The notes under the pieces: model-generated
The model's database searches: none
The model's input: the letters and a program-made list of their open reading frames with translations, nothing else
What the model was told of the DNA's origin: nothing
In this document: piece after piece, positions 1 to 10,258 of the stretch
How the letters are laid out: every line of letters starts with the position of its first letter
Numbering within the stretch: the first letter of the stretch is position 1
Program-made: the position numbers and the translations under genes
NCBI RefSeq assembly: GCF_002900975.1
Contig: NZ_PJON01000001.1
Location: forward strand, 1,639,700-1,703,699
From: Tabrizicola aquatica
GTDB lineage: Bacteria > Pseudomonadota > Alphaproteobacteria > Rhodobacterales > Rhodobacteraceae
DNA: 64,000 nt
Direction: 5' to 3'

Positions 1-2391
1 ACCGCTGGCGCAAAGGGCCTTGGCCGCCTGTCGCGCGAGATGGAGCTGGCCAACACCCGGCTTGCCGGTTTTGCGCGCCGGGCTGGGATCGCCATGTCTG
101 CCGCCGCCGCTGCCGCCACAGCCTCGCTCGGGCTGATCGTCCGGTCCACCGCCGAGAGTGCCGCGCAAATTCGGCAGTTTGCACAGGTCGCCAATGCCAC
201 GCCCGAAGCCCTGCAGCGCTGGTCGGCCGGGGCGCGCACCGTTGGCATCGAGCAGGAAAAGCTCGCCGATATCCTGAAGGACGTGAACGACCGGGTGGGG
301 GATTTCCTGCAGACTGGCGGCGGGCCGATGGCGGATTTCTTTGAACGCGTCGCCCCACAGGTGGGCGTGACGGCTGACCAATTTGCCCGCCTGTCGGGGC
401 CAGAAGCCTTGCAACTCTACGTCGACACGCTGGAACGCGCCGGTCTCAGCCAGCAGGAGATGACTTTCCATCTCGAAGCCATGGCCTCGGACGCCACGCG
501 CCTCCTGCCGCTCCTGCGCAACGGCGGGACGGAGATGGCGCGGCTTGGCGACCAGGCGTCCGACCTCGGCGCGGTGCTGGACACGGACGCCATCGAGGCA
601 CTGCGGCGCACCCAAGTCGCCCTCGGCACCATGTCGCTGGTGTTCGAGGGCCTGCGCAACCGGATCGCCGTCGCGGTGGCCCCATCGGTCGAGGCGCTGG
701 CCAACGCCTTCATCGCGCTGGCATCGGATGGCGGCATCCTGCGGACAGCCATCGACGCGCTGATCGGCAATCTTGGACGCCTCGCTTCCTATGCTGCCAC
801 CTTTGCCGCTGTCATGGCGGGGCGCTGGGTGGCAGGCTTGGCTGCTGCGGCCTTGTCGGTGCGCGGCCTTGCCACGGCGCTGGTCATCCTGCGCGGGGCA
901 CTGATCCGCACCGGCATTGGCGCGCTGATCGTTGGCGCGGGCGAGTTGGTCTATCAGTTCTCGCAACTTGTCGCCCGGGTCGGCGGCGTGGGCGAAGCCT
1001 TCCGCCTGCTGGGCGATCTGGCGCGCGAGGTCTGGTCGCGCATCGGCCTCTCGCTGGATGCCGCCTTCGCCGATATGGCGGCGGGATGGGAAATGCTGAA
1101 GGCGGCGGGGCTTTCGGCGCTGGAGGGCACCATCGCAGGCGTGGTCAGCTTTGGCGACCGGACAGCGGCGATCTTCCAGGGGGCCTATGACGCGGCGGTG
1201 GCGATCTGGGGCAGTCTGCCCGGCGCCATCGGTGACTTCGCCTTCCAGGCCGCGAACGGGCTGATCTCGGGTGTCGAGGCGATGTTGAACGGCGTCGTCA
1301 CGCGCATCAACAATTTCATCAACGGATTGAACGCCGCGCTGGCCCTGCTGCCAGAATGGGCGACCGGCGAAGGCGGCGTCAGGATCGGCACGCTGGATCC
1401 AGTAGAACTTAGCCGGATCGGAAACCCGTTCGAGGGTGCCGCGACAGCTGCTGGCGCAGCCGCCGCCGATGCCTTCTCGACGGCACTGTCGCGCACCTAT
1501 CTGGAACCGCCTGACCTCGGGCTTGGCGCGATGGCAGACGATGCCCGCGCCCGCGCGGACGGCTATCGCGAGGCCGCTGGCATGCTGGCCGATGCCGCCA
1601 GTCGTCCACTGGCCAGCTGGCAGGCGCTGAAAGATGCAATGACCGGCACCGGTGCGGAGGCCGAAGCGGCGCTGGCGGATGCTGCCGGGTCAGCCGATGC
1701 CCTTGCGGCCGGACTGAATAACACCGCGACCGCAGCCGATGGCGCTGGCGGTGCTGCGCGCAACGCTGGGGCTGCGGCCGCAGAGGGCGCGGAAACGGCA
1801 CTGACCGGCTGGGCCGCCGTCACTGCGGCGCTCGCCGATTATGCCGCCAAGACGCGCGACATCGGGGGTGATATCGGCAGCACGCTGGTCAGTGCCTTTA
1901 CCTCAGCCGAAAACGCCGTGGCCGACTTCGTGAAGACCGGCAAGCTGGATTTCCGGGATCTGGTCACGTCGATGATCGCCGACCTCGCGAAGCTCGCGGC
2001 TCGTCGGTTCATTCTCGGCCCCATCGCGAACGCCCTTTCCGGCGCACTGGGCGGTGCCGGTGGCATCTTCGCCAATATCCTGCACGCCGGTGGCATGGTC
2101 GGAGCGCCGGGTCCGGGCCGTATGGTTCCGGCCCTGGCATTCGCCAATGCGCCACGGATGCACGCGGGCGGCTGGGCCGGGATCAAACCCGACGAGGTTC
2201 CGGCAATCCTGCAGCGCGGTGAGCGGGTTCTGTCGCGCCGGGAGGCTGCTGGATATGGCCAAGGTCAATCTGCGGTGCCCGCAGTCAATGTGACCATCAA
2301 CGCCCGTGACGCCGAAAGCTTCCGGCAGTCCCGGACACAGGTCGCAGCAGACATTGCGCGGGCCGTGTCTCTGGGTCGGAGGGGCATGTGA
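1..2391 (+). CDS. Phage tail tape measure protein (5' truncated by window edge)
   Basis: This protein sets tail length and is threaded through the tail tube of a siphophage-like particle. The reading frame is open to base 1, so the visible 796 codons lack the true N-terminus; an internal ATG lies at base 40. The sequence is rich in Ala and Gly, with hydrophobic stretches in the middle (around residues 245-300 of the ATG-40 product), as expected for tape measures. The C-terminal part (KLDFRDLVTSMIADLAKLAA, then a Gly/Ala-rich segment) resembles the lambda-type tape measure C-terminal domain. It overlaps the next gene by 4 bp and is followed by GTA-like tail-tip genes, which fixes its role. It is much longer than the small tape measure of gene transfer agents, so this is a true prophage module rather than a GTA. 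Confidence 0.85.
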   Translation, partial: TAGAKGLGRLSREMELANTRLAGFARRAGIAMSAAAAAATASLGLIVRSTAESAAQIRQFAQVANATPEALQRWSAGARTVGIEQEKLADILKDVNDRVGDFLQTGGGPMADFFERVAPQVGVTADQFARLSGPEALQLYVDTLERAGLSQQEMTFHLEAMASDATRLLPLLRNGGTEMARLGDQASDLGAVLDTDAIEALRRTQVALGTMSLVFEGLRNRIAVAVAPSVEALANAFIALASDGGILRTAIDALIGNLGRLASYAATFAAVMAGRWVAGLAAAALSVRGLATALVILRGALIRTGIGALIVGAGELVYQFSQLVARVGGVGEAFRLLGDLAREVWSRIGLSLDAAFADMAAGWEMLKAAGLSALEGTIAGVVSFGDRTAAIFQGAYDAAVAIWGSLPGAIGDFAFQAANGLISGVEAMLNGVVTRINNFINGLNAALALLPEWATGEGGVRIGTLDPVELSRIGNPFEGAATAAGAAAADAFSTALSRTYLEPPDLGLGAMADDARARADGYREAAGMLADAASRPLASWQALKDAMTGTGAEAEAALADAAGSADALAAGLNNTATAADGAGGAARNAGAAAAEGAETALTGWAAVTAALADYAAKTRDIGGDIGSTLVSAFTSAENAVADFVKTGKLDFRDLVTSMIADLAKLAARRFILGPIANALSGALGGAGGIFANILHAGGMVGAPGPGRMVPALAFANAPRMHAGGWAGIKPDEVPAILQRGERVLSRREAAGYGQGQSAVPAVNVTINARDAESFRQSRTQVAADIARAVSLGRRGM

Positions 2392-3017
2392 TGGCGTTTC
2401 ACGAGCTGCGCTTCCCCGACAACATCAGCCGAGGGGCGCGGGGTGGTCCGGAACGGCGCACGCAAGTGGTCGAACTGGCCTCAGGCGATGAAGAGCGCAA
2501 CGCCAGCTGGGCCGACAGTCGCCGTCGCTATGATGTGGCCTATGGCATCCGCCGTGCCGATGATCTCGCAGCGGTGGTTGCCTTCTTCGAGGCCCGCAAC
2601 GGCCGCCTGCACGGGTTCCGCTACAAGGACTGGGCCGACTACAAATCTGCCCTGCCTTCTCATGCGATCACCGCGACGGACCATCAGATCGGCACCGGGA
2701 CCGGTAGCCTGCAAACCTTCCAACTGGCGAAACGCTACACCTCCGACGCGCAGACTTGGGTGCGAACCATCGCCAAGCCCGTCGCCGGGACCGTCCGCGT
2801 CGCGCTGGGCATGGTCGAGCAGATGTCCGGCTGGACCGTAGACACGACGACTGGCGTCGTCACCTTCACCACTGCACCAGCGGGCGGCGTCATCGTCCGC
2901 GCTGGCTTCGAATTCGATGTACCGGTCCGCTTCGACAGCGACACGCTGGATGTCACCCTCGACTTCGAACGGCTCGGCTCGATCATCTCTATCCCGCTGC
3001 TGGAGATCCGCAGATGA
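2388..3017 (+). CDS. DUF2460 phage tail protein (GTA gp12-like)
   Basis: A 209-aa distal tail protein. It starts MMAFHELRFPDNISRGARGG, the typical opening of the DUF2460 family, and carries the conserved segment around GRLHGFRYKDWADYKS. In gene transfer agents and related siphophages this is the distal tail component that joins the tube to the tip. The start overlaps the tape measure stop (ATGATG region), and the stop overlaps the next start in an ATGA, so the three genes are translationally coupled. Order and spacing match the gp11-gp12-gp13-gp14-gp15 run of Rhodobacterales GTAs. Confidence 0.9.
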   Translation: MMAFHELRFPDNISRGARGGPERRTQVVELASGDEERNASWADSRRRYDVAYGIRRADDLAAVVAFFEARNGRLHGFRYKDWADYKSALPSHAITATDHQIGTGTGSLQTFQLAKRYTSDAQTWVRTIAKPVAGTVRVALGMVEQMSGWTVDTTTGVVTFTTAPAGGVIVRAGFEFDVPVRFDSDTLDVTLDFERLGSIISIPLLEIRR

Positions 3018-3898
3018 AAGCCCTCTCCCCTGCATTGCAGGCCCATCTTCATGACGGCACCACGACTTTGTCCTGGTGCTGGCGGATTTCACGGGCCGAC
3101 GGCGTGGCGCTCGGCTTCACCGATCATGATCGCGCCCTCAGCTTTGACGGCACGGATTTTGAGCCGGAAAGCGGGTTTGCCGCCTCGGAAATCCGCGCTG
3201 GCTCCGATCTGGCCGTCGATGCGCAGGATGCCACCGGCGTGCTGACCTCCGACCGGATCACGGAAACCGACATCCTTGACGGGCGCTGGGACAATGCGGC
3301 GGTCGAGCTCTGGCGGGTGAATTGGGCCGACACCAGCCAGCGCGTTCTGTTGCGCCGGGGTGCGGTTGGGCAAATCCGCCGCGGGCGCATGGCCTTCGTG
3401 GCAGAAGTCAGGTCGCTGGCGCATATGCTGGGTCAGACCGTGGGGCGGACGTTTCAGGCGGGGTGCGATGCCCGGTTGGGCGATGCGCGCTGCGGGATCG
3501 ATCTGGAAAACGCGATCTACAAGGGCACCGGTGTCGTGACGGACCTGTTGCGCGACCGGGCGTTCATGGCCTCGGGACTAGCCGCATTTGATGCGGGCTG
3601 GTTCACGTCTGGAACCTTGACCTGGACCAGCGGCGCAAATGCGGGGCGGGTCGCTGAAGTGTTGTCGCATGGTGTGGATGGAAGCATCGCCAGCCTCACA
3701 CTGTTGGAAGCGCCGGTGCGTGCCATCGCCGAAGGGGACAGCTTCGTCGCGCGGGCAGGCTGCGACAAGCGCCTCGCGACCTGCAGCGCCAAGTTCGCGA
3801 ATGTCGTCAATTTCCGGGGCTTCCCCAACATTCCGGGTCAGGATGCGGTCCTGCGCTATGCCAGCCAGGACGGCGGCCATGAAGGAAACGTGCTGTGA
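3014..3898 (+). CDS. DUF2163 phage tail hub protein (GTA gp13-like)
   Basis: A 294-aa protein starting at ATG 3014, where ATGA overlaps the preceding stop; the frame is open further upstream but the coupled ATG is the sensible start. It has the DUF2163 hallmarks: an N-terminal segment SWCWRISRADGVALGFTDHD and a C-terminal Cys-containing part with CDARLGDARCGI and GCDKRLATCSAKFAN. In GTA tails the four Cys positions of this family bind an iron-sulfur cluster in the hub; the Cys residues here are present, and the cluster itself is inferred from the family. It lies between the DUF2460 protein and the NlpC/P60 peptidase, as in GTA clusters. Confidence 0.9.
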   Translation: MKALSPALQAHLHDGTTTLSWCWRISRADGVALGFTDHDRALSFDGTDFEPESGFAASEIRAGSDLAVDAQDATGVLTSDRITETDILDGRWDNAAVELWRVNWADTSQRVLLRRGAVGQIRRGRMAFVAEVRSLAHMLGQTVGRTFQAGCDARLGDARCGIDLENAIYKGTGVVTDLLRDRAFMASGLAAFDAGWFTSGTLTWTSGANAGRVAEVLSHGVDGSIASLTLLEAPVRAIAEGDSFVARAGCDKRLATCSAKFANVVNFRGFPNIPGQDAVLRYASQDGGHEGNVL

Positions 3899-4329
3899 AT
3901 TGCGCCGATCCCGCCTTCGTCATCGCCACCGCCCACAGCTGGCTCGGCACGCCCTACCATGATCAAGCCAGTCTGCGCGGTGTGGGATGCGATTGCCTTG
4001 GGCTGGCGCGCGGCGTCTGGCGTGAGGTGGTCGGCGACGAGCCTTTCCCCATTCCGCCCTATAGCCGGGATTGGGGCGAGACCGGTCCGCGCGAGGTGCT
4101 GGCGGAAGGTGCGCGCCGGATGATGCCGGAAATCATGCCCTCAGCCGCCAACCCCGGCGCACTTCTTCTGTTCCGGATGGCCCCGCGCGCCATCGCCAAG
4201 CATGTCGGGATCCTGACTGCCCCCGACCGTTTCATCCACGCCTATGAACGGCTGGGCGTGGTCGAGGAAGTCCTGACCCCGATATGGGCGCGCAAGATCG
4301 CCTTCGCCTTCCTGTTCCCCAGAGATTGA
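3895..4329 (+). CDS. NlpC/P60 family tail peptidase (GTA gp14-like)
   Basis: A 144-aa cysteine peptidase of the tail tip, expected to open peptidoglycan during DNA entry. The catalytic Cys lies in GVGCDCLGLARGVWRE and the His in AKHVGIL, the normal order for NlpC/P60 enzymes. The start is GTG at 3895, overlapping the previous stop as GTGA, so it depends on coupled translation. The length is normal for the phage cell-wall peptidase family. It is followed after 10 bp by the large tip protein. Confidence 0.9.
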   Translation: MNCADPAFVIATAHSWLGTPYHDQASLRGVGCDCLGLARGVWREVVGDEPFPIPPYSRDWGETGPREVLAEGARRMMPEIMPSAANPGALLLFRMAPRAIAKHVGILTAPDRFIHAYERLGVVEEVLTPIWARKIAFAFLFPRD

Positions 4330-4339
4330 GACCCCAGAC

Positions 4340-7300
4340 ATGGCAACTTTGGTTCTCGGTGCCGTCGGCTCCGCGATTGGCGGCGCATTTGGCGGGGCCA
4401 TCCTCGGCTTTTCCGGCGCGGCCATCGGTGGCTTCATCGGATCCACCATCGGGTCGGTCGTCGACAACTGGATCGTGTCGTCGCTGGCCCCCGCCCAACG
4501 GATCGAGGGCGCGCGGCTGGACAGTCTGCGCATCACCTCCTCGACCGAAGGCGCGGTGATCCCGCGCCTGTTCGGCCGGATGCGGATCGGTGGCAATATC
4601 ATCTGGGCCACAGATTTCCGCGAGGAGGTCAACACGACCAGCCAGGGCGGCGGCAAGGGCAGCGGGCCGAAGGTCACGACCACCGAATACCTCTACTTCG
4701 CCAGCTTTGCAGTCGCGTTGTGCGAAGGCGAGATCACCGGCATTGGCCGGGTCTGGGCCGACGGCAAGGCCATGGACATGACCGGCGTCACCTGGCGCTG
4801 GTATCCGGGGAACGAGGTGCAGGCACCTGACCCGTTCATTTCCGCCAAGATGGGCGCGGCCAACGCCCCAGCCTATCGCGGCACGGCCTATGTCGTCTTT
4901 GAGGAACTCGACCTCAGTGCCTTCGGCAACCGCCTGCCGCAGATCAGCTTCGAAGTGTTCCGGCCGCTCGCGGAACCCGAAACGGCCGAAGGGCTGGTAA
5001 AAGCGGTGACGATGATCCCGGCTTCGGGCGAGTTCACCTATGCGACCGCGCCGGTCAAGAAGACCACCGGTTCGGGCGGAGCAACCGTCGCCGAGAACCT
5101 GAATGCGATCACCGACACGGCCGACATCGTGGTGGCACTGGACCGGCTGCAATCTTTGGCCCCAGCGGTGGAAAGCGTGAGCCTCGTGGTGGCGTGGTTC
5201 GGTGATGATCTGCGGGCAGGGAACTGCAAGGTGCGGCCGGGCGTCGAGGTGGACACCAAAACGACGACGCCGTCGGCTTGGGTCGTAAACGGTGTCGCAC
5301 GTGCGGACGCGTTTATGGTCAGCCGCGATGCTGAAGACCGTCCGGTCTATGGCGGCACCCCGGCCGACTTCGCCGTGGTGCAGGCTATTCAGGAGATGAA
5401 GGCGCGCGGGCTGCGCGTGACCTTCTATCCTTTCCTGCTGCTGGACGTGCCGCCTGGCAACACCAAGCCAAATCCCTACAGTGCCAATGTCGCCACCTCT
5501 GGCCAGCCGACCTTCCCCTGGCGGGGGCGGATCACCTGTTCCCCAGCGGCGGGCTTTGCCGGAACCGTCGACAAGACCGCGACGGCAGCGACGCAGGTTG
5601 CAGCCCTGTTCGGCACGGCAACGCCCGCCAACTTCAGCGTTTCCGGCACCCATGTCAGCTGGACCGGGCCAGTCGGCGAATGGTCGCTCCGCCGGATGAT
5701 CCTGCACTACGCGCATCTCTGCAAAGCCGCCGGAGGCGTCGACGCCTTCCTGATCGGTTCGGAAATGCCCGGTCTCACTACCATCCGCTCGGGGGCCAGC
5801 ACCTATCCCGCCGTCACTGCCTTCAAGTCGCTCGCCGCTGATGTGCGCGCGATCCTCGGCGCTGGGCCCAAGATCGGCTATGCCGCTGACTGGTCGGAGT
5901 ACTTCGGCCACCACCCTACCGATGGGTCGGGCGACGTGTTCTTCCACCTCGACCCGCTCTGGTCGGACGCCAACATCAACTTCATCGGCATCGACAACTA
6001 CATGCCGCTGTCGGATTGGCGCGACGGGTTCGATCATACCGATGCCGCACTGGCCCCTGCGATTTACGACCGGGACTATCTGCAATCGAACATCACCGGC
6101 GGCGAAGGCTTCGACTGGTTCTATGCCAGCGCCCTTGACCGGACGACGCAGTTCCGGACGCCGATCACTGACGGCGGTGTCGGCAAACCATGGGTCTTCC
6201 GCTTCAAGGATCTGCGCGCTTGGTGGCAAAACCCGCACTTCAACCGCCCGGGCGGCGTCGAGAGCGGCACGCCAACGGCATGGGTGCCGCAGTCGAAACC
6301 CGTCTGGTTCACTGAACTGGGTTGTCCGGCGATTGACCGCGGCACCAATCAGCCGAATGTGTTCTTCGATCCGAAGTCTTCCGAAAGCTTCACACCGTAT
6401 TTCTCGCGCGGGTGGCGCGATGATGCGATCCAGCGGGCCTATCTGGAAGCCAGTTTTCTGTTCTGGGATCAGGCGGCCAACAACCCGGTGTCCTCCGTCT
6501 ATGGAAACCGTATGGTCCATGTCCCCGAATGCGCCGCCTGGACATGGGATGCCCGGCCCTATCCGTTCTTCCCCGAACTGACCGATGTCTGGACAGACGG
6601 GCCGAACTGGCGGCTCGGGCACTGGCTGACCGGGCGGCTGGGCGCAGTATCACTGGCAGCACTGGTGCGCCACCTTTGTCTCCGCGCCGGAATGCCCGAG
6701 GAATTGATCGACGTCTCCGGCCTCTGGGGTGCGGTCGAGGGCTATGTGATCTCTGCGCTGGAAGCCCCGCGTGCATCGATTTCCACGCTGGCCCGGCACT
6801 TTGGCTTCGATGCGGTGGAGAGCGAGGGGCGCATCAAGTTCCTGATGCGCGGCCGAATTGCCGGTGCCACGATCACTCCGGATGGAATGGTGGCCCCCGC
6901 CTCTGCGCAGGGCGATGTGATGGAACTGACCCGGGCGCAGGAAACCGAATTGCCGCAGGCCTTGAAGTGGCAGGTCGCCCGCGCCGACGAGGACTATGAC
7001 GCGGCACAGGTCGAGACGCGGCGCATTACGGTCGACACCACCCGCATCGCGTCCGAGTCCTTCCCGATGGCGATCCCGCCCGAAGAAGCCGAGCGCCGGT
7101 GCCGTCGCGCGCTGATGGAAGCATGGGTCGGTCGGGAAAGTGCCGCGTTCCGTTTACCGCCATCACGGCTGGCGCTGGATCCCTGCGATGTGATCCTGCT
7201 CGACCACGATGGCCGCCTGACGGAAATGCGCCTGGTGTCCATCGCGGACTCCGACCTGCGCAGCATCGATGCGGTGCGTCAGGACCGGGCGGTCTACGAC

Positions 7301-8311
7301 CTACCACCCGGCGAACCCCGCCCTGCGTCCCTATCGACGCCAACGGTCTTCGGCGCACCAGACGTCGTGCTTCTCGACCTGCCACAACTGCGCGAAGACC
7401 AGCTTGCGCATCGGCCCATGGTCGCGGCGCATGCCAAACCATGGCCCGGCGAGATTGCCGTTTACCGAAGCGCCGCAACAGATGGTTTTGCCCTGCTGAC
7501 CACCTTCAGCTCGCGGGCGCGCATGGGTGTGCTGGCGGCCGACTTTTATGCGGGGCCGGTGTCGCGCTTCGATCTTGGCAATGCGCTGGTGGTCGATCTC
7601 TATTCCGGCACGCTGGAGAGCGTCACGGACATCACGCTGCTGGGCGGCGCGAATGCGCTGGCCGTCGAGACCGGCGCAGGGCAGTGGGAGATCGTCCAAG
7701 CAGGATTTGCAGAACTTATCGCACCGGGGCGCTATCAGCTGACCCGATTGCTGCGTGGCCAGCGCGGCACGGAAGGTGCGGTCGCCGGAATGGTGGCAAG
7801 CGGCGCCCGCGTCGTTGTTCTCGACACAACCATTGCACCGTTGCCCATCAGCGAGGCCGATCTGGGTCTGCCATGGAACTGGCGTATCGGCCCAGCTTCC
7901 AAACCGGTCAGCGACGAGACCTTTGTTGCCGCAACCTTCACCCCAGAGGGCGCTGGGCTGCGGCCCTTCTCCGTCGCGCATGTCGAACAGCCGTGGCGTA
8001 TCGCCCGCAGCCCCGGCGATCTGACGATCCGCTGGACCCGCCGGTCGCGATCCCTTGCCGCCAACACCTGGGGTGCGGGCGATGTGCCCTTGGCTGAGGA
8101 CAGCGAGGCTTACGCGGTCGACATTCTGGACGGGTCAGTTGTCAAGCGATCCTTGACGACTGCCACGACCAGCGTCCTTTACACCGCCGCGCTGCAGACC
8201 ACCGACTGGGGCGCGCCGCTTAGCCCCGGCCAATCCCTCGCCATCCGCATCTTCCAGCTCTCGGCCCTGATCGGTCGGGGCGCTGGGCGATCCGTGACCC
8301 TCAGCTTCTGA
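4340..8311 (+). CDS. Baseplate megatron protein with GTA TIM-barrel domain (gp15-like)
   Basis: A 1323-aa tail-tip protein. The N-terminus has Gly-rich hydrophobic stretches (GAVGSAIGGAFGGAILGFSG), followed by a region typical of phage tail proteins. A large TIM-barrel domain occupies roughly residues 400-760 (WSEYFGHHPTDGSGDVFFHL, NFIGIDNYMPLSDWRDG, KPVWFTELGCPAIDRGTNQP), and a tip-attachment-protein-like C-terminal half follows. The barrel resembles glycoside hydrolases, and in GTAs the family binds or cuts cell-surface glycans. Length and neighbours match the GTA gp15 family. A long open frame on the opposite strand (4232-6622) is a high-GC shadow. Confidence 0.92.
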   Translation: MATLVLGAVGSAIGGAFGGAILGFSGAAIGGFIGSTIGSVVDNWIVSSLAPAQRIEGARLDSLRITSSTEGAVIPRLFGRMRIGGNIIWATDFREEVNTTSQGGGKGSGPKVTTTEYLYFASFAVALCEGEITGIGRVWADGKAMDMTGVTWRWYPGNEVQAPDPFISAKMGAANAPAYRGTAYVVFEELDLSAFGNRLPQISFEVFRPLAEPETAEGLVKAVTMIPASGEFTYATAPVKKTTGSGGATVAENLNAITDTADIVVALDRLQSLAPAVESVSLVVAWFGDDLRAGNCKVRPGVEVDTKTTTPSAWVVNGVARADAFMVSRDAEDRPVYGGTPADFAVVQAIQEMKARGLRVTFYPFLLLDVPPGNTKPNPYSANVATSGQPTFPWRGRITCSPAAGFAGTVDKTATAATQVAALFGTATPANFSVSGTHVSWTGPVGEWSLRRMILHYAHLCKAAGGVDAFLIGSEMPGLTTIRSGASTYPAVTAFKSLAADVRAILGAGPKIGYAADWSEYFGHHPTDGSGDVFFHLDPLWSDANINFIGIDNYMPLSDWRDGFDHTDAALAPAIYDRDYLQSNITGGEGFDWFYASALDRTTQFRTPITDGGVGKPWVFRFKDLRAWWQNPHFNRPGGVESGTPTAWVPQSKPVWFTELGCPAIDRGTNQPNVFFDPKSSESFTPYFSRGWRDDAIQRAYLEASFLFWDQAANNPVSSVYGNRMVHVPECAAWTWDARPYPFFPELTDVWTDGPNWRLGHWLTGRLGAVSLAALVRHLCLRAGMPEELIDVSGLWGAVEGYVISALEAPRASISTLARHFGFDAVESEGRIKFLMRGRIAGATITPDGMVAPASAQGDVMELTRAQETELPQALKWQVARADEDYDAAQVETRRITVDTTRIASESFPMAIPPEEAERRCRRALMEAWVGRESAAFRLPPSRLALDPCDVILLDHDGRLTEMRLVSIADSDLRSIDAVRQDRAVYDLPPGEPRPASLSTPTVFGAPDVVLLDLPQLREDQLAHRPMVAAHAKPWPGEIAVYRSAATDGFALLTTFSSRARMGVLAADFYAGPVSRFDLGNALVVDLYSGTLESVTDITLLGGANALAVETGAGQWEIVQAGFAELIAPGRYQLTRLLRGQRGTEGAVAGMVASGARVVVLDTTIAPLPISEADLGLPWNWRIGPASKPVSDETFVAATFTPEGAGLRPFSVAHVEQPWRIARSPGDLTIRWTRRSRSLAANTWGAGDVPLAEDSEAYAVDILDGSVVKRSLTTATTSVLYTAALQTTDWGAPLSPGQSLAIRIFQLSALIGRGAGRSVTLSF

Positions 8312-8321
8312 AAGCGCATCC

Positions 8322-10247
8322 ATGTCCGACATCACCACCCATCTCCTGCTGCCCTATATCCTGGCCTCGCAGGCGCAAAAGCATGTCACCCATAACGAGG
8401 CCCTGCGCCTGCTGGACGCGATGGTGCAATTGTCGGTCCTCGACCGAACCCGCACGGCCCCACCCGCCAGCCCTGTCGACGGCGACCGGCACATCGTAGC
8501 CTCGGGCGCGACCGGTCTGTGGTCAGGTTGGGATTTGAACATCGCCTTCTGGGTCGATGGCGTCTGGATGCGGCTAGTGCCACGCCCGGGTTGGCTGGCG
8601 TGGATCGCCGAAGAACAAGCCTTTGTCGTCTGGACCGGCAGCGCATGGGATCCAGTCGGCGAACCGGTCGATGTGTCGGATGCCATCTTCAGCCTGGTGA
8701 ACGACGCCGATCCGACCAAGAAGGCGCTGTTCTCGCTGTCCGGGATCTCCACCGGCACGACCCGGACCTTCACGCTGCCGAACACCTCGTCGGAACTGGC
8801 GATCCTCGCGGGCACCCAGACGTTTACAGGGAACAAGACCTTCTCCGGCACGCTGACCGCCTCCGGTACGGTCACAGTTTCGGCGGCGGCGGCCAACATC
8901 GGCACGGCGACAACGACCGCCACCTACGGCATGGGCACCGGGGCCACGAGCACCGGCGTCACCAAGACTGTGAACCTCGGCACCGGCGGCGCATCCGGAT
9001 CGACCACGGTCGTCAACATCGGTTCCGCCACCGCAGGGTCGGGCGGCACGACCGTGGTGAACACCCCCACAGTCACCTTCGCCAATGCGGTGACGCAGGT
9101 CGGCATGCCGCAAGCCAACCTGACTGCGCAATTGCTGGGTCTCGGCGGGGCGACGGCCGACAGCTACAACCGGCTGTCAATGAACACCCCTGCGGTGCTG
9201 ATCAACAATGCTGGCGCTGGGATCGAGGCGACAGTGAACAAGGCGGCGGCCGGGAACGACGCCGCCTTCGCCTTCAAGACCGGGTTCTCAGTTCGGGCGC
9301 TGATCGGGCTTCTCGGCAACGACGATTTCAGCTTCAAGGTCAGCCCGAACGGGTCGACCTTCTTTGACGCAATCCGGATCGACCGCACGTCGGGCCGGGT
9401 CGAACTGCCCGAGCCGGTCGTGTTGCCCGCCTTGGCCGCCGCCCCGGACCCACCGCCTGCAGGCAAGCTGGCCGTCTATGCCCGCGACCGCGCCGGGGCC
9501 GGGTGGCTCGATGTGCAGCGCCCCTCGGGCCGGTTCTTTCCGCTGCAGCCCCACTTTGGGGTCAACCGGATCGCGACATGGGCTCCGTCAACCAGCACCA
9601 CCGTCAACACCAACGGCATGCCGCGCACGGCTGTCGGCACCGTGGCGACGCCAACGCTGACCACCACCGGTCTGGCCGACAGCATGCGGCGCTGGCGGGT
9701 GACCAGCGCGGCCACAGCCAGCGCCGCCGCCGAGGAACGATCCGCAGGCTGGGTCTGCTGGCGCGGCAATGCCGAGGGCTTGGGCGGGTGGAACTACGTC
9801 AGCCGCCTATCGCTGACCACGCTGCAGGCGACCGGGATGGGGTTCTTCGGGCTGTATGGTTCGGTTGCGGCGCTGGCGACCACCCTGACACTGGCCACGG
9901 TGCTGAACTGCATCGGCATCGGTTTCCAGCGCGGCACGCATTCCAACTGGCAGCTGGTGCACAATGATGGCGCGGGCACGCCGACGCTGATCGACCTTGG
10001 GGCCAGTTTCCCGGTGGCCAGCATGACCAACGTGCTGACGCTCTACATCGCCGCCGCGCCAAACGGGGCCGACATCGGCGTCCGGGTGGTCGAGGAGGTC
10101 AGCGGGGCGGCGGTCGAGTTCACCATCACCGCCGACATGCCCGCTGCCACCCAACTGCTCAGCCCGCGCAACTACATGAACAACGGCGCGACGGCGGCAG
10201 TCGTCGCCTACGACTGCGCAGGCGTCTACGTCGAGACAGATTATTGA
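8322..10247 (+). CDS. DUF2793 tail fibre-like protein
   Basis: A 641-aa structural protein. The N-terminal ~110 residues match the DUF2793 family (LLLPYILASQAQKHVTHNEA, then VDGDRHIV and WSAWD-like Trp motifs). The centre is Ser/Thr/Gly-rich and repetitive (residues ~165-250), as in phage fibres. The C-terminal ~200 residues look like a beta-rich receptor-binding head. In Rhodobacterales prophages DUF2793 proteins follow the megatron gene, as here with a 10-bp gap. It probably recognises the host surface. I cannot identify the ligand. Confidence 0.85.
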   Translation: MSDITTHLLLPYILASQAQKHVTHNEALRLLDAMVQLSVLDRTRTAPPASPVDGDRHIVASGATGLWSGWDLNIAFWVDGVWMRLVPRPGWLAWIAEEQAFVVWTGSAWDPVGEPVDVSDAIFSLVNDADPTKKALFSLSGISTGTTRTFTLPNTSSELAILAGTQTFTGNKTFSGTLTASGTVTVSAAAANIGTATTTATYGMGTGATSTGVTKTVNLGTGGASGSTTVVNIGSATAGSGGTTVVNTPTVTFANAVTQVGMPQANLTAQLLGLGGATADSYNRLSMNTPAVLINNAGAGIEATVNKAAAGNDAAFAFKTGFSVRALIGLLGNDDFSFKVSPNGSTFFDAIRIDRTSGRVELPEPVVLPALAAAPDPPPAGKLAVYARDRAGAGWLDVQRPSGRFFPLQPHFGVNRIATWAPSTSTTVNTNGMPRTAVGTVATPTLTTTGLADSMRRWRVTSAATASAAAEERSAGWVCWRGNAEGLGGWNYVSRLSLTTLQATGMGFFGLYGSVAALATTLTLATVLNCIGIGFQRGTHSNWQLVHNDGAGTPTLIDLGASFPVASMTNVLTLYIAAAPNGADIGVRVVEEVSGAAVEFTITADMPAATQLLSPRNYMNNGATAAVVAYDCAGVYVETDY

Positions 10248-10258
10248 GGGATATCAAC

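Noticed and set aside
4232..6622. 796-aa open frame on the - strand opposite the tail-tip gene
   Set aside because: It is a long antisense frame caused by high GC and codon bias; it is Arg/Gly/Pro-rich with no ribosome site or recognisable domain, and lies opposite a clear megatron gene.
5841..8097. + strand open frames inside the megatron gene
   Set aside because: These are shadow frames rich in Arg, Ser and Pro; the main frame has the family motifs throughout.
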